Shown here piece by piece: positions 34,768 to 43,989 of a stretch of 64,000 nt of DNA. Source of the DNA: Hephaestia mangrovi (lineage in GTDB: Bacteria; Pseudomonadota; Alphaproteobacteria; Sphingomonadales; Sphingomonadaceae); NCBI RefSeq assembly GCF_019880555.1, contig NZ_JAINVU010000003.1:488001-552000 (forward strand). Direction: 5' to 3'. Every line of letters starts with the position of its first letter. Positions within the stretch are counted from its first letter, which is position 1. The notes under the pieces are model-generated. The model had not been told where the DNA came from. It ran no database searches and was given only the letters and a program-made list of their open reading frames with translations. Both the position numbers and the translations under genes were made by a program.

Positions 34768-35478
34768 ATGGCCGCCGACCCCCAAGACGTTCGCACCGCG
34801 CTCGGCCGCAATCTCACTTATGGCATGCTCGACGCGATCGGAAAGGCGATCGTCACCGGCGCCTATGAGGACACGCCCTTCCCCACCGAGGCCGAGCTTT
34901 CCAAGCAGCACGCGGTCAGCCGCTCGGTGACGCGCGAGGCGGTCAAGATGCTCACTGCCAAGGGTCTGCTGTCGGCGCGGCCGCGTCAGGGCACGATCGT
35001 GCAGCCGGTGAGCAGCTGGAACCTGTTCGATGCCGACGTGCTGCGCTGGCTGCTCGACCGTAAATTCTCGGTCGATCTGCTGCGCCAGTTCAGCGAGTTG
35101 CGCATCGCGATCGAGCCGGCCGCTGCCGCGCTGGCCGCGCGCGCCGCCAATGCCGACGGACTCGCCGCGATCCGCGCCGGCTTCGCCCGCATGGAGGCTG
35201 CCGAGCGCGGCGAGGATGATCCACTCGACGCCGATATCGCCTTCCACGTCGCCATCCTGCACGCCTCGGCCAACCCGTTCTTTGCCCAGTTCCGCGACGT
35301 CGTGACCACCGCGCTGCGCACCTCGATCCGCTTCACCAACCGGATCAAGGGACGCACCGCCGATCTGGCGCAACACGGCGCCGTGCTCAAGGCGATCGAG
35401 GATCGCACGCCGGATACCGCGCAGACGGCGATGCGCGCGATCATTTCCGATGTCGTCGAGCTGATCGATCACGCCTGA
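34768..35478 (+). CDS. GntR family regulator with FCD domain
   Basis: 236 residues, ATG 34768 after aaaggga. N-terminal winged helix (FPTEAELSKQHAVSRSVTREAVKMLTAKGLL) and C-terminal FCD effector domain (ADIAFHVAILHASANPFF). Regulators of this DgoR/UxuR-like type often control sugar-acid use. The next gene, convergent, is an aldose epimerase-like protein. A near-palindromic TTGGTCCGATTA in the region 34733-34744 might be an operator; this is weak. Confidence 0.9.
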   Translation: MAADPQDVRTALGRNLTYGMLDAIGKAIVTGAYEDTPFPTEAELSKQHAVSRSVTREAVKMLTAKGLLSARPRQGTIVQPVSSWNLFDADVLRWLLDRKFSVDLLRQFSELRIAIEPAAAALAARAANADGLAAIRAGFARMEAAERGEDDPLDADIAFHVAILHASANPFFAQFRDVVTTALRTSIRFTNRIKGRTADLAQHGAVLKAIEDRTPDTAQTAMRAIISDVVELIDHA

Positions 35479-35499
35479 CGGCGCCCGAGCGCTGGGCGT

Positions 35500-36375
35500 T
35501 CAGGCTTCCAGCGTCACGCTCATCGCGATCGTCTTCGTGTCACCCGGCGGCACTGCGAAGATGCCCGGCTTGTCACGGAAATCCCCGTAATAGCCGGCCG
35601 GGTCTGCAATCCCGTGCCACGGCTCGATGCACACGAACCGCGCGCCGGGCTTGGTCCAGATGCCGAGCCGCGGGGTATCGGGAAAGCGTACAACGAGATG
35701 CGGCCCCTCGCCCGCACCGTAGCGGACATGATCGGATTCGACCGGATCCCAGATCAGCGCATCATCGGTGAACAGATCGTCGGCAAGCGCGAGCGTCCGC
35801 CCGGCGAGCGGCGACGGCCGGAGCGAGGGCATGACCAGCCCGTCCGCGGTAAGCTCGCGCAACGCGCCGGGCTCCTCGGAGCCAAAAACGATACGATGGT
35901 CGCCGCGGGCCCGGCCGTACGGCAGCGGCCACGCGAACGCCGGGTGAAAACCGAAGCTGGCCGGCAGATCGCGGTCGCCGGGATTAGTCAGCGACGCCGT
36001 GATCTCGAGCGTGCTGCCGTCGACCGCGAACGCGATGTCGAGAGCGAACACCGGCGGGTAAACCGCGCGGGTCGCCGCGCTATCTGTCAGCCGGAATTGC
36101 GCATAACTGGCGGTCCGCTCGACGCAATCGAACAAGGATCGCCGCGCGAAGCCGTGCCGAGGCATCGAATAGACGCTGCCGTCCAGCCGATAGTGATCGC
36201 CCTCGAGCGCGCCGACGATCGGAAAAAGGATCGGCGCATGCCCGGTCCAGAACGCCGGATCGGCGTCGGTCATCAACTCGCGGCTGGCGGCATCGCGCAG
36301 GCGGGTGAGCTCGGCGCCGAACGGGTTGATCGCCGCGCTGAGCGCGCCCGAGCCAATCTCGACCAGCTCGCTCAT
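35500..36375 (-). CDS. Aldose 1-epimerase family protein
   Basis: 291 residues. GHAPILFPIVGAL near the N-terminus, the catalytic His in MPRHGFARRS and FGFHPAFAWPLP, with Glu in CIEPWHGIAD, match the galactose mutarotase-like group (YeaD/LacX type). Its members interconvert anomers of sugars or sugar phosphates. ATG overlaps the stop of the upstream YdfG-like gene (ATGA), so the two are translated together. Cytoplasmic, no signal peptide. Confidence 0.92.
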   Translation of the reverse strand: MSELVEIGSGALSAAINPFGAELTRLRDAASRELMTDADPAFWTGHAPILFPIVGALEGDHYRLDGSVYSMPRHGFARRSLFDCVERTASYAQFRLTDSAATRAVYPPVFALDIAFAVDGSTLEITASLTNPGDRDLPASFGFHPAFAWPLPYGRARGDHRIVFGSEEPGALRELTADGLVMPSLRPSPLAGRTLALADDLFTDDALIWDPVESDHVRYGAGEGPHLVVRFPDTPRLGIWTKPGARFVCIEPWHGIADPAGYYGDFRDKPGIFAVPPGDTKTIAMSVTLEA

Positions 36376-37118
36376 TGCGCGCGCGCGACCTGGAAGCCGG
36401 CGAACGATTGCGTCACCGGCATCAGCTCCAGCGTGTTGATGTTGAGATGCGGCGGCAGCTCGGCCACCCATAGAAGCGTGTCGGCAATATCCGCGCCGGT
36501 CATCGGATCGGCACCGGCGTAAAGCGTGTCGGACGCGGCCTGGTTGCCGCCGGTGCGTACGACGGTGAACTCGGTTTCGACCATGCCCGGCTCGATCGAC
36601 GTGACGCGCACGCCGGTGCCGTGCAGATCGGCACGCAGGTTGAGGCTGAACTGGCGGACGAATGCCTTGGTGCCGCCATAGACGTTGCCGCCGGTGTACG
36701 GATAGGTCGCCGCGACCGACGACAGGTTGATGATCGCGCCCTTGCGCTCGATCAATTGCGGCAACAGCTTGTGGGTCAGCGACACCAGCGCGGTGACGTT
36801 GGTATCGATCATCGTCTTCCACTGATCGAGATCGCTCGCCTGCGCCGGCGAGGTGCCGAGCGCGAGCCCGGCGTTGTTGATCAACAGGTCGATGTCGCGG
36901 AAATCTTCCGGCAGCGCGTCGAGCGCAGCGTCGCGGGCGGCCTCGTCACGCACGTCGAACGCGGCGCCGTGGAAGGCGTCGCCCAACTCACCGCCAAGCG
37001 CCCTCAGTCGCTCGGCACGCCGCCCGGTGCCGATCACCCGCCAACCCGCCGCAACGAATGCCCGCGCCGCGGCCTCGCCAATGCCGGCCGTCGCGCCGGT
37101 GATAAGGGCTGTGCGCAT
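36372..37118 (-). CDS. SDR oxidoreductase, YdfG-like
   Basis: 248 residues. TGATAGIGEAAARAF and GTGRRAERL (Arg after beta 2, NADP preference), NNAGLALG, and the catalytic pair in SSVAATYPYTGGNVYGGTKAF. The YPYTGGNVYGGTKAFVRQFS stretch is diagnostic of YdfG, which oxidises L-allo-threonine, serine and 3-hydroxy acids with NADP and also reduces malonic semialdehyde. First gene of a pair with the epimerase-like gene. Confidence 0.92.
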   Translation of the reverse strand: MRTALITGATAGIGEAAARAFVAAGWRVIGTGRRAERLRALGGELGDAFHGAAFDVRDEAARDAALDALPEDFRDIDLLINNAGLALGTSPAQASDLDQWKTMIDTNVTALVSLTHKLLPQLIERKGAIINLSSVAATYPYTGGNVYGGTKAFVRQFSLNLRADLHGTGVRVTSIEPGMVETEFTVVRTGGNQAASDTLYAGADPMTGADIADTLLWVAELPPHLNINTLELMPVTQSFAGFQVARAQ

Positions 37119-37174
37119 GATTGGTCCTTTCGTCAGATAGTGGAGCCGGCACGAGGCCGGGCGACATCATCGCC

Positions 37175-39547
37175 TCAACCCCGCAACACGGCCCCCAGTT
37201 TCGCTGCCGCGGCGACGATCTTGTCGGCAACCGCCTTCAACTCGGCTTCGGTGAAGCTCTTGTCGCCGGGTTGCAGCACAATTTCGACCGCCATCGAGCG
37301 CACGCCGTCGCGTTCGAACACGTCGAACACCCGCGCGGCGACGATCGCTTGCTTGTCGGCGCCCTTCATCGCGCGGACCAGGGCATCGGCGGCGAGGTCG
37401 GCCGGCACGGTGAAGGCGAAGTCGCGGCGAACCGCCTGCAGCGCCGGCGGCGTATAGGCCGGCCGCATGAAGCCGCTCGCCCGCTTGGCTGGGATCGCAT
37501 CGAGATAGAGCTCGATCGCCGCCAGCGGACCATCGAGGTCGAACGCCTTCAACACCAGCGGATGCACCACGCCGAATGTGGCGAGCACCGTCTTCGGGCC
37601 GAGCCGCAAGGTGCCCGACTGACCGGGATGCCAGGCATCGCCCGCCTCGCCGAACACCTGCAGATTGTCGACCGGCGCGCCGGCAGCAGCGAGCAGCGCC
37701 AGCGCCTCCGCCTTGGCGTCGAACGCGTCGAAGCCTTGCGCCTTCCCCGTCGACCAGTGGCGCGGCCGGCGATCGCCCGCCAGCACCACGCCGAGCGTCG
37801 GGCGTTCGCCGGTATCGAGATAGCGCCGGCCGATCTCGAACAGCCGCACGCTGTCCGCGCCGCGCTTTACGTTGCGCGCCGCCGCTGACAGCAGCCCCGG
37901 CAGCAGCGAGGGACGCATCACCTTCAGATCCTCGCTGATCGGATTGGCGAGCGTCCAGGCGCCGCCCCCGAACGGCGCGGCCTCGGCTTCGGAGACGAAG
38001 CTCCACGTCACCGCCTCGTCGAGTCCGCGCGCCGCCGCCGCGCGGCGCACGCGGCGCTCGATCTTCTGCTCCGCGGTCGCGGTCGGCGTGGCGACACCGG
38101 GCGCCCGATCGAGCGGCACCGGCAGCACCTTGTCGATGCCTTCGATGCGGACGACTTCCTCGACCAGATCGGCAACGCCATCGACATCGCGCCGCCAGGT
38201 CGGCACGGTCACCTGCCAATCATCGCTGACCTCAAAGCCGAGGCTTTCGAGAATCGCCTTCTGCCGATCGGGCGCGACGGTAAGGCCGCCCAGCGTCTCG
38301 ACGCGATAGGGATCATATTTGACCGTCCGCGCCTCGACCGGCGGCTGGCCGGCGCGCGTCACCCCGCTGGCCGTGCCGCCACAATGATCGAGCACCAGCC
38401 GGCACGCGATGGCGAGTCCGTCGTCGAGGAACGCCGGATCGACGCCGCGCTCGAACCGCTGGCGCGCATCGCTGGTCAGCGCCAGCTTCTGCCCGGTCCG
38501 CGCGATATGGTCGGGATCGAAATAGGCGCATTCGATCAGCACGTCGGTGGTGCCCGCGGTCACGCCCGACTCCTCGCCGCCCATGATGCCGCCGATGTCG
38601 TGGACATGGGCATCGTCGGCGATCACCGTCATGGTGTCGTCGAGCGTGTAGGTCTTGCCGTTCAACGCCAGCACGCTCTCGCCCGCCTTCGCCCGCCGCG
38701 CGACGAGGCCGCCCGACAGCTTGGCGCGATCATAGACGTGCAGCGGCCGGCCGAGATCGATCATCACGAAATTGGTGATGTCGACCAAGGTCGAGATCGG
38801 CTTCTGCCCGATCGCGGTGAGGAAGCGGCGCATCCATTCGGGCGCCTCGCCGTTGGTCACGCCCGACACCGCCTGCGCGTAGAACGCCGGGCAGCCAGCG
38901 GGATCGTCGGTGCGCACGTCCGGCCCCGGTCCGTCACCGGCGATCGGCTCGATCGCGTCGGTGCGATACACCTCCGCCAGCGGCTTCAGCGTGCCCAGCC
39001 CCGCTGCTGCGAGGTCGCGCGCAATGCCGCGCACGCCCATGCAATCCTGCCGGTTGGGGGTGATCGAGACGTCGATCACCGGGTCGTTGAGCCCGGCATA
39101 ATCCGGGTACGCCGTGCCGACCGGCGCATCCTGGGGCAGCTCGATGATGCCGTCATGCCCCTCGCCGATCTCGAGCTCGCGTGCGGAACACATCATGCCG
39201 TTCGATTCGACGCCGCGGATCGCCGCGACCTTCAGCTCGAACCCGCTCCCCGGCACGAACGCGCCCGGCGGGCCGAACACGCCAACCAGCCCTGCGTGGG
39301 CATTGGGCGCGCCGCACACGACTTGAAGTGGCCCCTTGCCGGCATCGACCGACAGCACCTGCAGCTTGTCGGCATTGGGATGTGGTTCGGCGGTCAGCAC
39401 CTTGGCGACGGTGAAGGCGGCGAGCTTCTCGCCCGGGTTATCGACACCTTCCACTTCGAGGCCGACGCGCGTCAGCGCCTCGACGATCTCGTCGAGCGAG
39501 GCGTCGGTCTGCAGATGCTCCTTGAGCCAGCCGAGCGTGAACTTCAT
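37175..39547 (-). CDS. pheT: Phenylalanyl-tRNA synthetase beta subunit
   Basis: 790 residues, normal for the bacterial beta chain. [21 protein letters not shown] at the start, the tRNA-binding OB domain ([20 protein letters not shown]), B3/B4 editing domain, and the C-terminal anticodon-binding FDX-ACB domain ([17 protein letters not shown]). Its ATG overlaps the pheS stop (ATGA). Together they form the cytoplasmic alpha2-beta2 enzyme that charges tRNA-Phe. Confidence 0.98.
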   Translation of the reverse strand: MKFTLGWLKEHLQTDASLDEIVEALTRVGLEVEGVDNPGEKLAAFTVAKVLTAEPHPNADKLQVLSVDAGKGPLQVVCGAPNAHAGLVGVFGPPGAFVPGSGFELKVAAIRGVESNGMMCSARELEIGEGHDGIIELPQDAPVGTAYPDYAGLNDPVIDVSITPNRQDCMGVRGIARDLAAAGLGTLKPLAEVYRTDAIEPIAGDGPGPDVRTDDPAGCPAFYAQAVSGVTNGEAPEWMRRFLTAIGQKPISTLVDITNFVMIDLGRPLHVYDRAKLSGGLVARRAKAGESVLALNGKTYTLDDTMTVIADDAHVHDIGGIMGGEESGVTAGTTDVLIECAYFDPDHIARTGQKLALTSDARQRFERGVDPAFLDDGLAIACRLVLDHCGGTASGVTRAGQPPVEARTVKYDPYRVETLGGLTVAPDRQKAILESLGFEVSDDWQVTVPTWRRDVDGVADLVEEVVRIEGIDKVLPVPLDRAPGVATPTATAEQKIERRVRRAAAARGLDEAVTWSFVSEAEAAPFGGGAWTLANPISEDLKVMRPSLLPGLLSAAARNVKRGADSVRLFEIGRRYLDTGERPTLGVVLAGDRRPRHWSTGKAQGFDAFDAKAEALALLAAAGAPVDNLQVFGEAGDAWHPGQSGTLRLGPKTVLATFGVVHPLVLKAFDLDGPLAAIELYLDAIPAKRASGFMRPAYTPPALQAVRRDFAFTVPADLAADALVRAMKGADKQAIVAARVFDVFERDGVRSMAVEIVLQPGDKSFTEAELKAVADKIVAAAAKLGAVLRG

Positions 39548-40623
39548 GCCCCCACTCCTCCGCTCAGCGTGGGCACGTCGAGCGCCGAGAAGCCGTAATG
39601 CTTCAGCCAGCGCAGATCGCCGTCGAAGAACGCACGCAAGTCATCCATCCCGTATTTGAGCATCGCCAGCCGATCGATCCCACAGCCGAACGCGAAGCCC
39701 TGCCACTCGTCGGGATCGAGCCCGCACGCCGCGATCACCTTGGGGTGGACCATGCCCGAGCCGAGCACCTCCATCCAGCCATCCGAACCGCCGATCACGC
39801 GCTTGCCCTTCTCGACCGTGAAGCCGACATCGACCTCGGCCGAGGGCTCGGTGAACGGAAAATAGCTCGGCCGCAGCCGCAGAACGATGTCGTCGCGCTC
39901 GAAGAACGCCTTGAGGAACGTCTCGAGCGTCCATTTGAGGTGGCCGAGCGTGATCCCCTTGTCGATCACCAGCCCCTCGACCTGATGGAACATCGGCGTG
40001 TGCGTCGCGTCCGAATCCGAGCGATAGGTGCGCCCCGGCGCGATGATGCGGATCGGCGGCTTGTGCTGCATCATCGTGCGAATCTGCACCGGTGATGTGT
40101 GCGTCCGGAGCAGCATTTTCCGCTCCCCGTCCTCGGCTTCCGGAAAATAAAACGTATCGTGCATCGCCCGCGCCGGATGGCTCTCGGGAATGTTGAGCGC
40201 GGTGAAATTGTGCCAATCGTCCTCGATTTCCGGCCCCGTCGCCACCGCGAATCCCAGGTCGGCGAATATCTCGGCGAGTTCGTCCATCACCTGGCTGACG
40301 GGGTGGACCGTCCCAGACAGCGGCGTATCAGCCGGCAAGGTCATGTCGATCGTCTCGGCCGCGAGCTTCGCATCGAGCGCCGCTCGCTCCAGCGTCGCCT
40401 TGCGGCGCGCGATCGCCTCGGTCACCGCCTCGCGCAGCCCATGGATGCGCGGCCCTTCCGCCTGCCGCTCCTCGGGCGTCATCTTGCCGAGCGATTTGAG
40501 CAGCGCGGTCACGCTGCCCGATTTGCCCAAAGCCTCGACCCGGATCGCCTCGACCGTGTCGAGATCATCCGCCGCCGCGATCCGCCCCAGCAGGTCGCCC
40601 TGCATCTTTTCCAAATCCGTCAC
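39544..40623 (-). CDS. pheS: Phenylalanyl-tRNA synthetase alpha subunit
   Basis: 359 residues from GTG 40623, which has AAGGG upstream; the longer frame to 40680 runs through a terminator hairpin. Class II motifs: [29 protein letters not shown] (motif 2 region [12 protein letters not shown]), and [17 protein letters not shown] (motif 3). The coiled N-terminal tRNA-binding arm spans about residues 1-90. Translationally coupled to pheT; separated from rplT by an intrinsic terminator. Confidence 0.97.
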   Translation of the reverse strand: MTDLEKMQGDLLGRIAAADDLDTVEAIRVEALGKSGSVTALLKSLGKMTPEERQAEGPRIHGLREAVTEAIARRKATLERAALDAKLAAETIDMTLPADTPLSGTVHPVSQVMDELAEIFADLGFAVATGPEIEDDWHNFTALNIPESHPARAMHDTFYFPEAEDGERKMLLRTHTSPVQIRTMMQHKPPIRIIAPGRTYRSDSDATHTPMFHQVEGLVIDKGITLGHLKWTLETFLKAFFERDDIVLRLRPSYFPFTEPSAEVDVGFTVEKGKRVIGGSDGWMEVLGSGMVHPKVIAACGLDPDEWQGFAFGCGIDRLAMLKYGMDDLRAFFDGDLRWLKHYGFSALDVPTLSGGVGA

Positions 40624-40656
40624 ATCAACCCTTTCCTGGCCGCGGTCCCGATAACG

Positions 40657-40688
40657 AAAAGGGCGCCGGTGGCAAACCACCGACGCCC
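40657..40688 (-). terminator. Intrinsic terminator/attenuator between rplT and pheS
   Basis: On the minus strand a 12-bp stem with one mismatched position (arms 40677-40688 and 40661-40672, loop of four) is followed by TTTTCG. It lies 34 bp upstream of the pheS GTG. It could end most rpmI-rplT transcripts or act as an attenuator for pheST. I see no Phe-rich leader peptide between rplT and pheS. Confidence 0.75.
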
Positions 40689-40715
40689 CTATTCGTGCAG
40701 TCGCTACAGGTCGCT

Positions 40716-41081
40716 TCAGGCGGCCTGGGGCAACGCCGCCTTCGCCTGTGCGACGATGGCGCTAAACGCTTCGCCCTCGTGCATCGCGATGTCGGCGAGC
40801 ACCTTGCGGTCGAGTTCGATGCCGGCGAGCTTCAGCCCGTGCATGAACTGGCCGTAGGTCAGCCCTTCGGCGCGGGTCGCCGCGTTGATGCGCTGGATCC
40901 ACAGCGCGCGGAAGCTGCGCTTCTTCACCTTGCGGTCGCGATAGGCGTACTGGCCGGCCTTCTCGACCGCCTGCCGCGCGACGCGGATGGTGTTCTTGCG
41001 ACGGCCGTAATAGCCCTTCGCCTGTTCCAGGATGTTCTTGTGCTTGGCGCGGGTGGTTACACCCCGTTTTACGCGTGCCAT
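40716..41081 (-). CDS. rplT: 50S ribosomal protein L20
   Basis: 121 residues, [20 protein letters not shown] start, basic and helical throughout ([31 protein letters not shown]). L20 binds 23S rRNA early in 50S assembly. It follows rpmI by 14 bp. In enterobacteria L20 represses its own operon by binding mRNA; no such fold is identified here. Confidence 0.98.
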   Translation of the reverse strand: MARVKRGVTTRAKHKNILEQAKGYYGRRKNTIRVARQAVEKAGQYAYRDRKVKKRSFRALWIQRINAATRAEGLTYGQFMHGLKLAGIELDRKVLADIAMHEGEAFSAIVAQAKAALPQAA

Positions 41082-41095
41082 CTAACCAGCCTCCC

Positions 41096-41299
41096 TCAGT
41101 TGAGCCCGTAAGGCGCCCAGGCCTTGACGGTCGCGGTATCGGCCTTCGACAGCACCGCGGTGCCGCGATTCTGGCGGATATATTTCGCATTGTGGCTGAT
41201 GAGGCGGTGGCGCTTGCCGGCCACGCCGTGCTTGATCTTGCCGGTCGCGGTGAGCTTGAAGCGCTTCTTCACACCGCTCTTGGTCTTGAGCTTGGGCAT
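41096..41299 (-). CDS. rpmI: 50S ribosomal protein L35
   Basis: 67 residues: [40 protein letters not shown]. Small basic protein of the large subunit. A GAGGAGACGAAA ribosome site precedes the ATG. infC, often the first gene of this operon, is not adjacent; the promoter should lie in 41300-41492, which also has a gttgca-caa-tgcaac palindrome (41407-41421). Confidence 0.98.
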   Translation of the reverse strand: MPKLKTKSGVKKRFKLTATGKIKHGVAGKRHRLISHNAKYIRQNRGTAVLSKADTATVKAWAPYGLN

Positions 41300-41492
41300 T
41301 TTCGTCTCCTCATACTAGCGCGACGATTGCAGACGGCCACGGCAGCCCATACCGGCCGGGCAGTCCCTTCTTGATCTCGCGGGAAGCGGGCCCCTTAACG
41401 GAACACGTTGCACAATGCAACCGCCGGGAATGACTCGCCGTCCATCGCCTGCCGCCGTGACGGCAGCGGCCGACACCGCTTCGCGCCGGTGG

Positions 41493-42041
41493 TCAGGGAA
41501 CCGCGATCGGCTCCTCGATCTTCTGCGGAAAACGACCGATCACGGCCTTGGCGAGCTTGGCGGCAACGGCCGCCGGCGCACCGGCGGCGGTGCCCTGGAC
41601 CTGTGCGGTCGAGGCGCTGCCGCTCCACACGGTCTGTCCGGTGTCGCGCAGCGCCAGCTCGACCGTCAGCCGCGTCACCACCAGCCCCGAAAGCTGCGTC
41701 TTGGTGGCCGGCAACGCCACGCCCAGTCGCCCCCCGCTGTAATTGGCGCCGCCGCCCGATCGGGTATCGGCGGCGACCGCGCCCCGCGCTTGCTGGGTCA
41801 CCGTCACGCGCGCGATATAGCGGCCGTGGCCCTGGCCGGGCAGAATCAGGAAATTGGCGTCGGTCAACGCCGAGCCCACCGCGTCGGCGAACACCTGGTC
41901 GAGCGCCGGATGTTGGTGCTGGTCGTCGACCACCTCGACCGACGCGGTGCCCGGCGACAAAGCGGGCCCATCGCCTCCCGGCACCTGTGCCTGCGCCATT
42001 GTCGCCGCCACAAGCGCCATCCCGATCATCGCAATACGCAT
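41493..42041 (-). CDS. Secreted hypothetical protein
   Basis: 182 residues from the ATG at 42041 (a second ATG lies directly before it). Signal peptide MRIAMIGMALVAATMAQAQ. The mature part has no recognised domain; it alternates beta-like segments (RYIARVTVTQQARGAV, LVVTRLTVELALRDTGQTVWSGSAS) and ends KAVIGRFPQKI. The pattern of a periplasmic or outer-membrane-associated alpha/beta protein, as in CsgG/LpoB-like or DUF4136-like proteins, is possible but unproven. Confidence 0.75.
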   Translation of the reverse strand: MRIAMIGMALVAATMAQAQVPGGDGPALSPGTASVEVVDDQHQHPALDQVFADAVGSALTDANFLILPGQGHGRYIARVTVTQQARGAVAADTRSGGGANYSGGRLGVALPATKTQLSGLVVTRLTVELALRDTGQTVWSGSASTAQVQGTAAGAPAAVAAKLAKAVIGRFPQKIEEPIAVP

Positions 42042-42100
42042 CATCCGGTCCTCGTCAGTCCGCCACCCCTATCGCACCGGGGCGGCGGCAAGTCACCGGA

Positions 42101-43003
42101 TCAAATCGCTGCCACCTGCGAATAATCCATCGCCTCGAGATCGGCGATCAGGCCGGGCCCGGTCGGGTTCCAGCCGAGCCGCTCGCGAGTCAGCGCGCTC
42201 GACGCCGGCAGGTCCATCGCGGCGAACGGCGCCATCCAGCCGAAATGGGCCGGCACCTCGTCGGGCGTCAGCGATCGCGCCGGCACGCCGAGCCCGGCGG
42301 CAACCGTCTCGGCGATCGTGCGCACCTCGATCCCTTCCTCGGCGACGGCATGCCAGTGCGCGCCCGGCTTGGCGGCATTGAGCGCGAGCGCGTAGAGCTT
42401 CGCCACGTCGAGCACATGCGCCGCCGGCCAGCGGTTGCGGCCTTCGTCGACATAAGCAGCCATGCCCTTCTCGCGCGCGATCGCGACATAGGGCGTGATG
42501 AACCCCTGTTTCACCGTGTCATGGACTTGCGGCAACCGCACCACCGAGACGTTGACGCCGGCATCAAGCAGCGCGTTGCCAGTCGTTTCGGATAATGCCC
42601 GGGGATTGGGATTGTCGGCATTGAACACATCCTCCCTGGCGACATCGCCCAGCGCCGCACTGCCCATTCCGGTGCCGGAGGTGATGATGAACGGCTTGTC
42701 CGAGCCCTTGAGTGCCGCGCCCATCGCTTCGATAACGCGCTTGTCCTTCTGGCAATTCTCGACGAAGCGCGAGAAATCGTGATCGAAAGCGGTGTGGATC
42801 ACCGCATCGGCCTGCTCGGCGCCCGCGCGCAGGCTGGCCGGATCCTCGAGCGTGCCGCGATGCACCTCGGCGCCGGCGGCCTCGAGTGTCCGCGCACCGG
42901 CATCGGATCGCGTCAGCCCGAGCACCTGATGACCCGCCGCCAGCAATTCGGGCACGATCCGCGAGCCGATGAAGCCGGTCGCTCCAGTGAGAAATACGCG
43001 CAT
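42101..43003 (-). CDS. NAD-dependent epimerase/dehydratase-like SDR
   Basis: 300 residues. Atypical/extended SDR: MRVFLTGATGFIGSRIVPEL (Rossmann loop), GLTRSDAGARTLEAAGAEVH, HTAFDHDFSRF. The catalytic Tyr-x-x-x-Lys is not in the classical form, as in many members of this NmrA/YwnB-like subgroup, which use NADP to reduce small carbonyls. Divergent from an XRE regulator that probably controls it. Substrate unknown. Confidence 0.88.
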   Translation of the reverse strand: MRVFLTGATGFIGSRIVPELLAAGHQVLGLTRSDAGARTLEAAGAEVHRGTLEDPASLRAGAEQADAVIHTAFDHDFSRFVENCQKDKRVIEAMGAALKGSDKPFIITSGTGMGSAALGDVAREDVFNADNPNPRALSETTGNALLDAGVNVSVVRLPQVHDTVKQGFITPYVAIAREKGMAAYVDEGRNRWPAAHVLDVAKLYALALNAAKPGAHWHAVAEEGIEVRTIAETVAAGLGVPARSLTPDEVPAHFGWMAPFAAMDLPASSALTRERLGWNPTGPGLIADLEAMDYSQVAAI

Positions 43004-43044
43004 GAGAAGCCTCCGATATTGTCCTCATGGCCATGTCGGGCTAG

Positions 43045-43084
43045 GTCACATCCTGTAAAAGTAGTGACTTTATCATGGTATAAT
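43045..43084 (+). promoter_or_regulatory. Shared control region of divergent SDR and XRE genes
   Basis: A consensus -10 TATAAT (43079-43084) lies 17 bp before the XRE ATG, with no good -35 at the right spacing. Upstream, gtcac (43045-43049) and gtgac (43064-43068) form an inverted repeat with a 14-bp spacer, a plausible operator reachable from both promoters. Confidence 0.45.
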
Positions 43085-43100
43085 ATTCAACAGGCTGGCC

Positions 43101-43925
43101 ATGCCCGACAATGCCCTCGGCACCTTCCTGCGCGATCGCCGCGCGCGTCTCGATCCCGCCGCCCTGGGCTTTCCCGGCGGCCGCCGCCGCACCCCGGGGC
43201 TGCGGCGCGAGGAGGTCGCGCAGCGCGCCAATATCAGCCCGACCTGGTATACCTGGCTCGAACAGGGCCGGGGCGGGGCGCCGTCGGCCGACGTGCTGGA
43301 CCGGATCGCATCCGGGCTGATGCTGACCGAGCCCGAACGCGAGCATCTCTTCATCCTCGGTCTCGGCCGTTCGCCAGAGCCACGCTACCAGCGGGCCGAG
43401 GGCATCACGCCGCGCCTGCAGCGCGTGCTCGACGCCTTTCCCCATAGCCCGGCGATCATCAAGAATGCGATGTGGGACGTCATCGCGTGGAACCGTGCCG
43501 CGGCGCTGGTGCTGATGGATTATGCCGAGTTGCCGCCCGAACGCCGCAACATCCTGCGCCTGATGTTCGAGCATCGTCGCGTGCGCGACGTGCAAGAGGA
43601 TTGGCGGAGCGTCGCGCGCTTCGTCGTCGGCGCCTTCCGCGCCGATGCCGCGCGCGCGGGCGCCGAGACGGCGGAGCTGGTCGCCGAGCTGTCGCGAGCC
43701 AGCCCCGAATTCGATCAGCTGTGGCGGGCGAACGATGTCGCGGGGCACGGCGAAGGGACAAAGCGCCTGCGCCATCCCGAGCTCGGCCCGATCGAGCTCG
43801 AATTCTCCCTGTTCGCAATCGACGGCCGGCCCGATCTGTCGCTGATGGTCTACAACCCGGCGACGCCGGAAACCGCCGAACGCGTGCGTGCGTTGATTGG
43901 CGAGCGCGCGCCGGGCGATGCGTAA
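43101..43925 (+). CDS. XRE-type regulator with MmyB-like sensor domain
   Basis: 274 residues. N-terminal XRE helix-turn-helix: FLRDRRARLDPAALGFPGG, RTPGLRREEVAQRANISPTW, YTWLEQGRGG. The C-terminal two thirds is the MmyB-like ligand-binding domain (WDVIAWNRAAALVLMDYAEL; EFDQLWRANDVAGHGEGTKRL), a PAS-related fold thought to sense small hydrophobic molecules. In this family the regulator typically controls the divergently transcribed SDR, which is the layout here. Confidence 0.92.
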   Translation: MPDNALGTFLRDRRARLDPAALGFPGGRRRTPGLRREEVAQRANISPTWYTWLEQGRGGAPSADVLDRIASGLMLTEPEREHLFILGLGRSPEPRYQRAEGITPRLQRVLDAFPHSPAIIKNAMWDVIAWNRAAALVLMDYAELPPERRNILRLMFEHRRVRDVQEDWRSVARFVVGAFRADAARAGAETAELVAELSRASPEFDQLWRANDVAGHGEGTKRLRHPELGPIELEFSLFAIDGRPDLSLMVYNPATPETAERVRALIGERAPGDA

Positions 43926-43989
43926 TCGCCGCCGCGGTCGGAGCGCGATGCTGGCGCTGCCGCCCCGCTTTCGCTAGACGCGCGCGATC

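Noticed and set aside
37167-38219. Alternate frame within pheT
   Set aside because: Arg/Ala/Gly-rich frame without domains, fully inside pheT; a shadow.
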